Assembly (NCBI GenBank): GCA_019459185.1
Contig: JAIBEO010000122.1
Span: 1-40,128, forward strand
DNA from: Rhizobium sp.
GTDB taxonomy: Bacteria > Pseudomonadota > Gammaproteobacteria > Xanthomonadales > Xanthomonadaceae
Direction: 5' to 3'
DNA: 40,128 bases
The notes under the pieces are model-generated. The model did no database searches. It was not told where the DNA came from and saw nothing but the letters and a program-made list of their open reading frames with translations. Below, piece after piece: positions 31,410-38,399 of this stretch; the stretch's first letter is position 1; the number at the start of each line of letters is the position of its first letter. A program made the translations under genes and the position numbers.

Positions 31410-32618
31410 ATGGCAAGCACCGACGCCCGTTTTTTCACCTGCGGCGATGTCATCGACCAGCTGCTGCAGGACGCCCTGCACGCCGTGCGTACCCACCTTG
31501 GCCTTGACGTGGCCTTCATCTCCCAGTTCACGGCCGGGCAGAGGGTGTTCCGGTACGTGGACTCGGATGCCGGATTCAGCCCCCTGTGCGTCGGCGACGG
31601 CGGCCCACTGGAAGAAAGCTTCTGCCAGCGCGTGGTGGACGGCCGCCTGCCACCGCTGATTCACGACGCCCGCGACCATGCCGAGGCCATGGCCCTGGCG
31701 GTGACGGCGCAGCTGCCCGTGGGCGCCCACCTGAGCGTGCCGATCAGCTTGGACGGCGAGGTATTCGGCACCTTCTGCTGCTTCAGCCGGGAGGGCAAGC
31801 CCACGCTGGATGGCCAGGACCTGGCCCTGGTGCAGTGTTACGCCAATTTCGTCTCGCGCATCTTCGCCAGGATCGCCAGGGAGCGGCACAAGAACCTGGA
31901 GCGCCATGCCCGCGTGCGCGGGGTGCTGGAAGGGCAGCTTTACCACATGGTTTACCAGCCCATCTTCCATATCGGCACGGGCCAGGTGGTTGGCCACGAG
32001 GCGCTCACCCGTTTCAATGCCGAACCCCAGCGCTCGCCGGACAAGTGGTTCAACGAGGCGGCGGAAGTGGGGCTGCAGGACGATTTGGAACTGGCGGTGA
32101 TCCGGCGGGCGCTGGCCGACCTCGACCAGTTTCCCGAGGGCAGCTACGTGTCCTTCAACATCTCGCCGCAGACCATCCTCAAGCACCCGCTGCTCGAGGC
32201 TTTCACCAGCCACCCGCTTGATCGCATCGTGCTGGAAGTGACCGAGCACGCGTCGATCGACGACTATGGCGTCATCGCCGACGCGCTGGCGCCCCACCGC
32301 CGGCGCGGGCTGCGCCTTGCCGTGGACGATGCCGGCGCGGGTTATGCCAGCTTCCGCCACATCCTCAAGCTCAAGCCCGACGTGATCAAGCTCGATTCGA
32401 CGCTGGTGGCGGCAATCGACAGGGACACCGGAATCCGCGCGCTGGCCTCGGCGCTGGTGCGCTTCGCCGAAGAAACCGGCAGCACGGTGGTTGCCGAGGG
32501 CGTCGAGAGCGAACAGGAGCTGCGCGTGCTTCACGACCTGCGGGTTGGAAACGCGCAGGGCTACCTGCTTGGTCGCCCCAGTCCGCTGTCGTCGCTGGCG
32601 ACGCTGCGCCGGCACTGA
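31410..32618 (+). CDS. GAF-EAL cyclic-di-GMP phosphodiesterase
   Basis: A 402-residue cytoplasmic signalling protein with no membrane helix. Residues ~10-160 form a GAF sensor domain (LDVAFISQFTAGQRVFRYVD ... LSVPISLDGEVFGTFCCFSRE). Residues ~170-400 form an EAL domain with the catalytic set intact: GHEALTRF (Glu197), FNISPQT, LEVTEH, VDDAGAGYASF, IKLDSTL and VAEGVES. It should therefore hydrolyse c-di-GMP to pGpG, favouring motile over biofilm behaviour, under a ligand or redox signal sensed by the GAF domain. A strong AGGAGG (31395-31400) fixes the start. The gene appears to stand alone. Confidence 0.94.
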   Translation: MASTDARFFTCGDVIDQLLQDALHAVRTHLGLDVAFISQFTAGQRVFRYVDSDAGFSPLCVGDGGPLEESFCQRVVDGRLPPLIHDARDHAEAMALAVTAQLPVGAHLSVPISLDGEVFGTFCCFSREGKPTLDGQDLALVQCYANFVSRIFARIARERHKNLERHARVRGVLEGQLYHMVYQPIFHIGTGQVVGHEALTRFNAEPQRSPDKWFNEAAEVGLQDDLELAVIRRALADLDQFPEGSYVSFNISPQTILKHPLLEAFTSHPLDRIVLEVTEHASIDDYGVIADALAPHRRRGLRLAVDDAGAGYASFRHILKLKPDVIKLDSTLVAAIDRDTGIRALASALVRFAEETGSTVVAEGVESEQELRVLHDLRVGNAQGYLLGRPSPLSSLATLRRH

Positions 32619-32634
32619 CGGCGCCCCGCCAAGC

Positions 32635-32665
32635 AAAAAAAACGGCGGGGAGCGCCCCCGCCGTT
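32635..32665 (-). terminator. Intrinsic terminator of the fasciclin gene
   Basis: On the minus strand a ten-base perfect stem (AACGGCGGGG / CCCCGCCGTT, 32641-32650 and 32656-32665) with a five-base loop is followed directly by a run of T (A-run 32635-32642 on plus). It starts 22 nt after the fasciclin stop. Transcripts of the GAF-EAL gene arriving from the other side meet the same stem without a T-run. Confidence 0.88.
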
Positions 32666-32687
32666 GCCATGCTTCCCTGCGAAAGCG

Positions 32688-33131
32688 TTACTGCTTGGTC
32701 ATCGGCATGTTGACCTTGTCGATGCCATGGAGCACGCCGTTGGACGAGGCGATGTCAGCGGTGGTCAGCTTGGCGCCGTCGATGCTGACCTTGCCGTCGC
32801 TGAGCTTGATGGGCGCGGACTGGCCGTTGACGGTCATGGCCTTCTCCCACTTGCCCACTTCATCGGCGCTCTTGCGGCCGCTGATGACGTGGTAGTTGAG
32901 GATGGAGGCGAGCTCGGCCTTGTTTTCCGGCTTCAGCAGCGTGTCGAGGCGGCCCGCGGGCAGCTTCTCGAAGGCCGCGTCGGTCGGCGCGAAGATGGTG
33001 AACGGGCCGGGGCCACGCAGCTTCTCGGCCAGGCCGGCCTTTTCCACCGCGATGCCGAAGGTCTTGAAGGAGCCGTTGGCGGCGGCGGTATCAAGGACGT
33101 TCTTGGTGGACGGATTCGCTTGGGTATTCAT
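32688..33131 (-). CDS. Fasciclin (FAS1) domain protein without signal peptide
   Basis: A 147-residue single FAS1 domain. The hallmark H1 region is FTIFAPTDAAFEKLPAGRLDTLLKPENKAELASILNYHVISGR (about 58-100) and the H2-like end is SNGVLHGIDKVNMPM. FAS1 domains mediate adhesion or protein interaction and are usually exported. Here the chosen start (33131, AGGGAA about 8 nt upstream) gives a hydrophilic N-terminus (MNTQANPSTKNVLDTA) with no signal peptide, so the protein would stay inside or use another route. An upstream extension to 33218 adds MLLPPAGALASAIPGSGA, which is not a convincing signal sequence. A strong terminator follows the gene. Confidence 0.9.
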   Translation of the reverse strand: MNTQANPSTKNVLDTAAANGSFKTFGIAVEKAGLAEKLRGPGPFTIFAPTDAAFEKLPAGRLDTLLKPENKAELASILNYHVISGRKSADEVGKWEKAMTVNGQSAPIKLSDGKVSIDGAKLTTADIASSNGVLHGIDKVNMPMTKQ

Positions 33132-33356
33132 GTGTGTGGTTCCCTGCATTGAGGGTCCGCGCATTGCGCCGGACCCTGGGATGGCCGAAGCCAAGGCTCC
33201 CGCCGGAGGCAGGAGCAAGGGGCTCAGTTGCGGAGAGTGGATGGAAGTGCAGCGCGGCTGAGTGGCCGTTACGACCTTGCGTCGTAGTGCAGGCGGAGCA
33301 TGCGCCTTTCGCCGTTACCCGTGTGTTACGACCGCTGGTCCGGTTCATAAACCCGG
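33132..33356. other. Gene-free region upstream of the fasciclin gene, with a repeated 9-mer
   Basis: No credible gene. The region should contain the minus-strand fasciclin promoter. The 9-mer GTTACGACC occurs twice on the plus strand (33268-33276 and 33325-33333), and the first copy is part of a small dyad TACGAC-N5-GTCGTA. These could be regulator sites or chance. Repeat copy 2 begins at 33357, and the stretch from there to the transposase start (33494) holds only that repeat and its leader. Confidence 0.4.
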
Positions 33357-33388
33357 TGAACCAGGTTGATTTTATTGAACCAGGTTCA
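33357..33388 (+). repeat. 32-bp hairpin (REP-like) repeat, copy 2, left end of the transposase unit
   Basis: Identical over 32 bases to copies 1 and 3, and followed by TTTTCTTC. It lies 105 nt upstream of the transposase start, in the same orientation as the gene. Together with copy 3 it frames the transposase as an inverted pair. Confidence 0.95.
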
Positions 33389-33493
33389 TTTTCTTCGGCG
33401 GGTGTTGCTCCGACAACGGGTGGCGGAACTGTCGGATTTCCCGGCACGCCGCGGCTCGGGCCAACTCGGGCCTCGCCCACGAAGGACATCGCC

Positions 33494-34201
33494 ATGCCCG
33501 CCATCCCCCGGCTCGACCTCGCCAACGTGCCCAAGCACATCATCCAGCGCGGCGTGAACCGCACGCCCTGCTTCGTGCACCGGGCGAACTACTGGAAATA
33601 CCTCGACGAACTGGCGCTGGCCGCCTCGCAAACCGGCTGCGCCGTCCATGCCTACGTGCTGATGACCAACCACGTGCACCTGCTGGTGACGCCGCCGGAA
33701 GACGGTGCCACCAGCCGCATGATGCAACAGCTCGGGACGCGCTACGTCAGGTACTTCAACGCCATGCACCAGCGCACTGGCACCCTTTGGGAAGGTCGCT
33801 TCCGTTCCTGCCTGGTCAGCGCCGACGACTACTTCCTCACTTGCCAGCGTTACATCGAACTCAACCCGGTTCGCGCCGGCATGGTGTCTCAGCCCGCCGA
33901 CTACCGATGGTCCAGCTACCACGCCAACGCCCAGGGGCGCATAGATCCCCTGGTGAAGCCGCACCCGGTCTACCTAGGCCTCGCGGCGGACGCGCCGATG
34001 CGCTGGCAGGCCTATGCGGCCCTGGTGGCGAGCGGGATAAGCGATGCCCAGCGCGAGGAGATCTCGCGCTGCACGCACCAAGGGCGAGCCTTTGGTCCGC
34101 CGGCCTTCCAGCGCCAGGTGCGTCGCGAGCTTGCCGCGGAAACCCGTCTACGAAAGCGGGGGCGGCCGCTCGGCAGTCGTGGCAGCACCTTAATAAAATG
34201 A
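33494..34201 (+). CDS. REP-associated tyrosine transposase (RAYT, IS200-like Y1 family)
   Basis: A 235-residue HUH/Y1 transposase. The N-terminus LANVPKHIIQRGVNRTPCF, the metal-binding HUH motif MTNHVHLLVTP (His60, His62), GTLWEGRFRSCLV, and the catalytic tyrosine helix YFLTCQRYIELNPVRAGMV (Tyr120) are all intact, as is the DYRWSSYHANA motif. A basic C-terminal tail (RLRKRGRPLGSRG) may bind the repeat. It should nick and rejoin single-stranded repeat DNA. I chose the ATG at 33494 as the family's usual N-terminus; the frame is open upstream through repeat copy 2. Its TGA (34199-34201) is the first three bases of repeat copy 3. The gene is convergent with the response regulator. Confidence 0.92.
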   Translation: MPAIPRLDLANVPKHIIQRGVNRTPCFVHRANYWKYLDELALAASQTGCAVHAYVLMTNHVHLLVTPPEDGATSRMMQQLGTRYVRYFNAMHQRTGTLWEGRFRSCLVSADDYFLTCQRYIELNPVRAGMVSQPADYRWSSYHANAQGRIDPLVKPHPVYLGLAADAPMRWQAYAALVASGISDAQREEISRCTHQGRAFGPPAFQRQVRRELAAETRLRKRGRPLGSRGSTLIK

Positions 34202-34230
34202 ACCTGGTTCAATAAAATCAACCTGGTTCA
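34199..34230 (-). repeat. 32-bp hairpin (REP-like) repeat, copy 3, inverted, shared 3' end of transposase and response regulator
   Basis: Inverted copy of the 32-bp repeat, identical to copies 1 and 2. It supplies stop codons on both strands: the transposase TGA (34199-34201, plus) and the response-regulator TGA (34220-34218, minus). In the direction of the response regulator it is followed by TTTTATT. It could therefore serve as a two-way terminator between convergent genes. Confidence 0.95.
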
Positions 34231-34880
34231 TTTGATTCAGGGTCTACGGCCAGGCGGCCGGCCATGAGGACGGCCTGGGTGCGGTTGCTGGCGCCGAGTT
34301 TGCGCAGGATGGCGGTCATGTGGGCTTTCACCGTGGCCTCGGAGACGCCCAGGGCGTGGGCGATCTGTTTGTTGAGCAAGCCGCTGCCCAGCATGCCCAG
34401 CACGCGGAATTGCTGCGGCGTCAGTTCGGCCAGGCGGCGGGCCACCTGCGCTTCCTCGGGGTGCAGGCCGTCGGCGGTCTCGGCCTGCGGCGGCGCCCAC
34501 TGGCCGCCTTCGAGCACGGTGCCGATGGCCTCGCGGATCGTGCCCGGGTCGGAAGATTTCGGGATGAAGCCGGCGGCGCCGTGCTCCAGCGCGCGCCGCA
34601 CCACCATGGGCTCCTCGCGCGCCGACACCACCACGATCGGCAGCTGCGGCTGCACCGCGCGCAGGTGCACCAGCGCGCTGAAGCCGTGCGCGCCGGGCAT
34701 GTTCAGGTCGAGCAGCAGCAGGTCGGCTTCGGGGTGGGCCTCGGCGCTGGCGAACAGCGCGTCGGCACTGTCGGACTCCACCAGCCGCGCCTGCGGCAGC
34801 AGCTTCGACACCGCGCCCTTGAGCGCCTCGCGGAACAGCGGGTGGTCGTCCGCGACCAGGATGGTGGGCGCGGGCGACAC
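34218..34880 (-). CDS. NarL/LuxR-type response regulator (CrbR/ErdR-like) downstream of acs
   Basis: A 220-residue response regulator. The receiver domain contains ILVADDHPLFREAL, the phospho-acceptor Asp58 (LLLLDLNMPG) and Lys108 (FIPKSSDPG). A LuxR-type helix-turn-helix lies near 150-207 (LTPQQFRVLGMLGSGLLNKQIAHALGVSEATVKAHMTAILRKLGASNRTQAVLM). The GTG at 34880 lies 2 nt after the acs stop, so it is probably translated from the acs message; the frame is open through acs only as a shadow. In Pseudomonas (ErdR) and Vibrio (CrbR) such regulators activate acs. The last residues NEPG and the stop are encoded by the inserted hairpin repeat, replacing the original end; the DNA-binding domain is untouched. 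Confidence 0.9.
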   Translation of the reverse strand: MSPAPTILVADDHPLFREALKGAVSKLLPQARLVESDSADALFASAEAHPEADLLLLDLNMPGAHGFSALVHLRAVQPQLPIVVVSAREEPMVVRRALEHGAAGFIPKSSDPGTIREAIGTVLEGGQWAPPQAETADGLHPEEAQVARRLAELTPQQFRVLGMLGSGLLNKQIAHALGVSEATVKAHMTAILRKLGASNRTQAVLMAGRLAVDPESNEPG

Positions 34881-34882
34881 CC

Positions 34883-36844
34883 TCAGCGCACCTGCCGCTC
34901 GCGCACCAGAGACTCCACCACGCCCGGGTCGGCCAGCGTGGAGGTGTCGCCCAGCCCGGCGCGGTCCACGCCCTCCGGCCCGGCTTCGGCGATCTTGCGC
35001 AGGATGCGCCGCATGATCTTGCCGCTGCGGGTCTTGGGCAGGCCCGGCGCCCACTGCAGCCAGTCGGGCGCGGCGATGGGGCCGATTTCGTGGCGCACGT
35101 GCTGCACCAGCTCCTTGCGCAGCGCCTCGGTGGGCTCCACGTCGGCCTTCAGCGTCACGTAGGCGTAGATGCCCTGGCCCTTGATGTCGTGCGGCGCGCC
35201 CACCACCGCGGCCTCGGCCACGGCGGCATGCGCCACCAGCGCGCTTTCCACTTCGGCCGTGCCCATGCGGTGGCCGGAAACGTTGATCACGTCGTCCACG
35301 CGCCCGGTGATCCAGTAATAGCCATCGGCATCGCGGCGGCAGCCATCGCCGGTGAAGTACATGCCCGGGTAGGTCTTGAAATAGGTGTCGATGAAACGCT
35401 GGTGGTCGCCGTACACGCTGCGCATCTGGCCCGGCCAGGAATCCTTGAGCACCAGGTTGCCTTCGGTGGCACCCTCGAGCACGCGGCCTTCCGCGTCCAC
35501 CAGCGCCGGCTGCACGCCGTAGAAGGGCAGCGTGGCCGAGCCCGGCTTGGTGGCCACGGCGCCCGGCAGCGGCGAAATCAGGATGCCGCCGGTTTCGGTC
35601 TGCCACCAGGTGTCGACGATGGGGCAGCGCTCTTCGCCGACGACGCGGTTGTACCACTCCCAGGCCTCGGGATTGATGGGCTCGCCCACCGTGCCCAGCA
35701 GGCGGATCGACGTGCGCTTGCTGCGCTTCACCGGCGCGTCGCCCTCGCGCATCAGCGCGCGGATGGCGGTGGGTGCGGTGTAGAAGATGCTCACCTGGTG
35801 GCGGTCGCACACTTCCCAGAAGCGGCCCGGGTCGGGGTAGGTGGGCACGCCCTCGAACATCAGCGACGTGGCGCCGTTGGCCAGCGGGCCGTACACCACG
35901 TAGCTGTGGCCGGTCACCCAGCCCACGTCGGCGGTGCACCAGAAGACGTCGTCCTCCTTCAGGTCGAACACGCATTCATGGGTGTAGCTGGCCCAGGTGA
36001 GATAACCACCACTGGTGTGCAGCACGCCCTTGGGTTTGCCGGTGCTGCCCGAGGTGTAAAGGATGAAAAGCGGGTCTTCCGCGTTCATCGGCCTGGCGTC
36101 GTGCGTGGCCGGCTGGCTTTCCACCACGGCGTCGTACCAGCGGTCGCGCGGCATCTGCATGGGCACGCCGCCGCCGGTGTGGCGCACCACCAGCACGGTT
36201 TCCACGGTGTTGGTGCCGGCCTTGCGCAGGGCCTCGTCCACGTTGGCCTTGAGCGGGATGGTCTTGCCGCCGCGCAGGCCTTCGTCGGCGGTGATCACCA
36301 GCTTGCTGGCGCAGTCGGCGATGCGGTTGGCGATGGAATCGGGCGAAAAGCCGCCGAACACCACCGAGTGGATGGCGCCGATGCGGGCGCAGGCCAGCAT
36401 GGCCACCGCGGCCTCGGGGATCATGGGCAGGTAGATGGTGATGCGGTCGCCCTTCACCACGCCCAGCGATTCGAGCGCGTTGGCCAGCCGGCAAACCATG
36501 CCGTGCAGCTCGCGGTAGGTGATACGGCGCGGCGGCGTGGCCGGGTCGTCGGCTTCCCAGACGATGGCCACCTTGTCGCCGCGTTCGGCCAGGTGGCGGT
36601 CGAGGCAGTTCACGCTGACGTTGAGCTCGCCGTCGGCATACCAGCGGATGTGGAAGTCCTTGAGGTCGTAGCTGGTGTCCTTGGCCCGGGTGTAGGGCTT
36701 GTCCCACTGCAGGCGCCGGCCCACCTTCGACCAGTAGGCCTCGGGGTCGTGCACGGAGGCGGCGTAGTCGCGCTCGTAGTCGGCGCGCTTGATGGCGGCG
36801 GCGGCTTCGAAGGTCGGGGGAACGGGAATGATGCGCTCGGACAT
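34883..36844 (-). CDS. acs: Acetyl-CoA synthetase (AMP-forming)
   Basis: A 653-residue enzyme that makes acetyl-CoA from acetate, ATP and CoA via acetyl-AMP, letting cells grow on or reclaim acetate. Length and sequence are typical. Motifs: [22 protein letters not shown] (phosphate-binding loop), [10 protein letters not shown] (adenine/acetate pocket), [36 protein letters not shown] (hinge and CoA region), and [11 protein letters not shown] with Lys609, the site that in other bacteria is acetylated by Pat-type enzymes to switch the protein off. AGGAG precedes the ATG. It is divergent from a porin/transporter pair over a region with a perfect dyad (36932-36947) and is followed by a CrbR-like regulator. 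Confidence 0.97.
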   Translation of the reverse strand: MSERIIPVPPTFEAAAAIKRADYERDYAASVHDPEAYWSKVGRRLQWDKPYTRAKDTSYDLKDFHIRWYADGELNVSVNCLDRHLAERGDKVAIVWEADDPATPPRRITYRELHGMVCRLANALESLGVVKGDRITIYLPMIPEAAVAMLACARIGAIHSVVFGGFSPDSIANRIADCASKLVITADEGLRGGKTIPLKANVDEALRKAGTNTVETVLVVRHTGGGVPMQMPRDRWYDAVVESQPATHDARPMNAEDPLFILYTSGSTGKPKGVLHTSGGYLTWASYTHECVFDLKEDDVFWCTADVGWVTGHSYVVYGPLANGATSLMFEGVPTYPDPGRFWEVCDRHQVSIFYTAPTAIRALMREGDAPVKRSKRTSIRLLGTVGEPINPEAWEWYNRVVGEERCPIVDTWWQTETGGILISPLPGAVATKPGSATLPFYGVQPALVDAEGRVLEGATEGNLVLKDSWPGQMRSVYGDHQRFIDTYFKTYPGMYFTGDGCRRDADGYYWITGRVDDVINVSGHRMGTAEVESALVAHAAVAEAAVVGAPHDIKGQGIYAYVTLKADVEPTEALRKELVQHVRHEIGPIAAPDWLQWAPGLPKTRSGKIMRRILRKIAEAGPEGVDRAGLGDTSTLADPGVVESLVRERQVR

Positions 36845-36931
36845 GGGGGCTCCTGCGGCCTCGGGCCGCGCAGGTTCATTACAAGATTACTCGCCTGCGG
36901 CTCATTCTGGGGCAGCGCCCCCCGTGCCCAA

Positions 36932-36947
36932 TTAGACCTTGGTCTAA
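36932..36947. promoter_or_regulatory. Perfect dyad TTAGACC-TT-GGTCTAA between acs and the porin gene
   Basis: Seven-base perfect arms with a two-base centre, in the 205-nt region between the divergent acs and porin genes (88 nt from the acs start, 103 nt from the porin start). A second symmetric site, GACCA-N8-TGGTC (36964-36968 and 36977-36981), repeats the GACC/GGTC half-site. The likely ligand is the response regulator encoded after acs; this is inference from position. Confidence 0.6.
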
Positions 36948-37049
36948 ACCCGCCCCGGCCTTCGACCAATGGGTAATGGTCCCTGCCCCGGGACCGCCAC
37001 AGACTCGGCCCGCCAACGTGGCAACGGTCCGAATTCCGGGAGGGGAAGG

Positions 37050-38384
37050 ATGAACCGATTCAACCTTAAACAGCGGTCCACGCTGTCGCTCGCCGTCTTG
37101 CTGGCGATCGCGGCGCCGGGCCAGGTGCTGGCGCAGGACGCCGGCGCGCAGGACCTCGAGGCGCGCATCGCGCAGCTCGAGCAGATGGTGGGGGCGCTCA
37201 AGTCGGAACTCGAGGCGCAGAAAGCCGCGGCCGCCGCGGCCCAGGCCGCGAAACCGACGCCGCCGGCGCAGCCGATCCAGGCCACGGCGATCATGCCGGG
37301 CGCCAACCCCGGCACGCGCTTCAGCTTCGGTGGCTTCATCAAGCTCGACGCCATGATGACCGACACCAGCGACGGCGAGATCGCCGACAGCTCGGTCGGC
37401 CGCCTGTTCTACCTGCCCAGCGCGACACCGGTGGGCGGCGTGGACGAAGAATCACCCGACTTAGACGCCCATGCGCAGTTCTCGCGCGTGTGGTTCGGCG
37501 CCGACACCGACCTCGACGGCCACAAGATCAAGGCCTACCTCGAGATGGACCTGTTCGGCGGCGCGCTCGGCAACGAAGTGGCCACCAACACCTACGGCGT
37601 CACCATCCGCCACGCCTACGTGGCCTGGGACAAGTGGCTGGCCGGCCAGACCTGGTCGAACTTCCAGGACGTGGCGGCGCTGCCCGACGCGGTGGACTTC
37701 ATCGGCCCGACCGAAGGCACCATTTTCGTCCGCCAGGCCCAGCTGCGTTACACCAACGGCGCCTTCTCGGCCTCGCTGGAGAACCCGGAGACCACGTTCA
37801 CCGGGTACCTCAACGGCGCGCGCGGCTCCAGCGACGACAACTCGGTGCCCGACCTGACCCTGCGCTGGCTGCACAAGGCGAACTGGGGCCATTTCACCGT
37901 CGCCGGCCTGGTGCGCCAGCTGAAGGTGGAAAGCGCCGCCACCAGCGAAAGCGACACCGCCTTCGCGCTCAGCGTCTCGGGCAAGTGGAACCTCGGCCCC
38001 AGCGACGACATCCGCTACATGGCCAGCGCCGGCAGCGGCATCGGCCGCTACCTCGGCCTGGGCCTGGGCCCGGACGCCATGGTGGCCGCGGACGGTTCGC
38101 TCGACGCGCTCGACGGCTACGGCGGCTTCATAGCCTGGCGCCACGCCTTCAGCCCGAAGCTGCGCGGCAACGTCTTCTATTCGATGGCGCAGTTCGACAA
38201 CAACCCGCTGCTGACCGGGCTGGCCGTCACCGAATCGGCGCGGTCGTTCCACGCCAACCTGATCTACTCGCCGCTGCCCAAGGTCGACATCGGCGCCGAG
38301 CTGATCTGGGGCAACCGCGAGATCGAGAGCGGTGCCGACGGCGACCTCCGCCGCCTGCACATGCACGTCAAGTACAGCTTCTGA
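37050..38384 (+). CDS. DcaP-like trimeric outer-membrane porin
   Basis: A 444-residue outer-membrane protein: signal peptide (NRFNLKQRSTLSLAVLLAIA, cleavage near VLA-QD), a short periplasmic coiled coil (DLEARIAQLEQMVGALKSEL, about 33-58), an Ala/Pro linker, and a barrel beginning FSFGGFIKLDAMMTD and ending LRRLHMHVKYSF. This matches DcaP-like porins, which pass small carboxylates and similar anions. AGGGGAAGG just before the ATG fixes the start; the open frame upstream is intergenic. The divergent acs gene and the MHS transporter 15 nt downstream suggest uptake of acetate or another short acid, with the porin and transporter as one operon. Confidence 0.88.
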   Translation: MNRFNLKQRSTLSLAVLLAIAAPGQVLAQDAGAQDLEARIAQLEQMVGALKSELEAQKAAAAAAQAAKPTPPAQPIQATAIMPGANPGTRFSFGGFIKLDAMMTDTSDGEIADSSVGRLFYLPSATPVGGVDEESPDLDAHAQFSRVWFGADTDLDGHKIKAYLEMDLFGGALGNEVATNTYGVTIRHAYVAWDKWLAGQTWSNFQDVAALPDAVDFIGPTEGTIFVRQAQLRYTNGAFSASLENPETTFTGYLNGARGSSDDNSVPDLTLRWLHKANWGHFTVAGLVRQLKVESAATSESDTAFALSVSGKWNLGPSDDIRYMASAGSGIGRYLGLGLGPDAMVAADGSLDALDGYGGFIAWRHAFSPKLRGNVFYSMAQFDNNPLLTGLAVTESARSFHANLIYSPLPKVDIGAELIWGNREIESGADGDLRRLHMHVKYSF

Positions 38385-38399
38385 CCGGGGACCAACAGC

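Larger units (their letters stand above)
33357..34230 (+). mobile_element. RAYT unit: REP-associated transposase framed by inverted hairpin repeats
   Basis: An 874-bp unit made of the 32-bp repeat (33357-33388, plus), a Y1-type transposase gene (33494-34201) and an inverted copy of the same repeat (34199-34230). A further identical copy lies 3.1 kb away at 30195-30226 without a transposase. This is the organisation of REP/REPIN systems, in which a single-copy RAYT acts in trans on short palindromes. No target-site duplication can be judged, because REP-type elements do not make one. Confidence 0.88.

Noticed and set aside
36872-36882. CAGGTTCATTA in the acs leader resembling the end of the 32-bp hairpin repeat
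   Set aside because: Only about ten bases match, and neither the other arm nor the loop is present, so it is probably chance.
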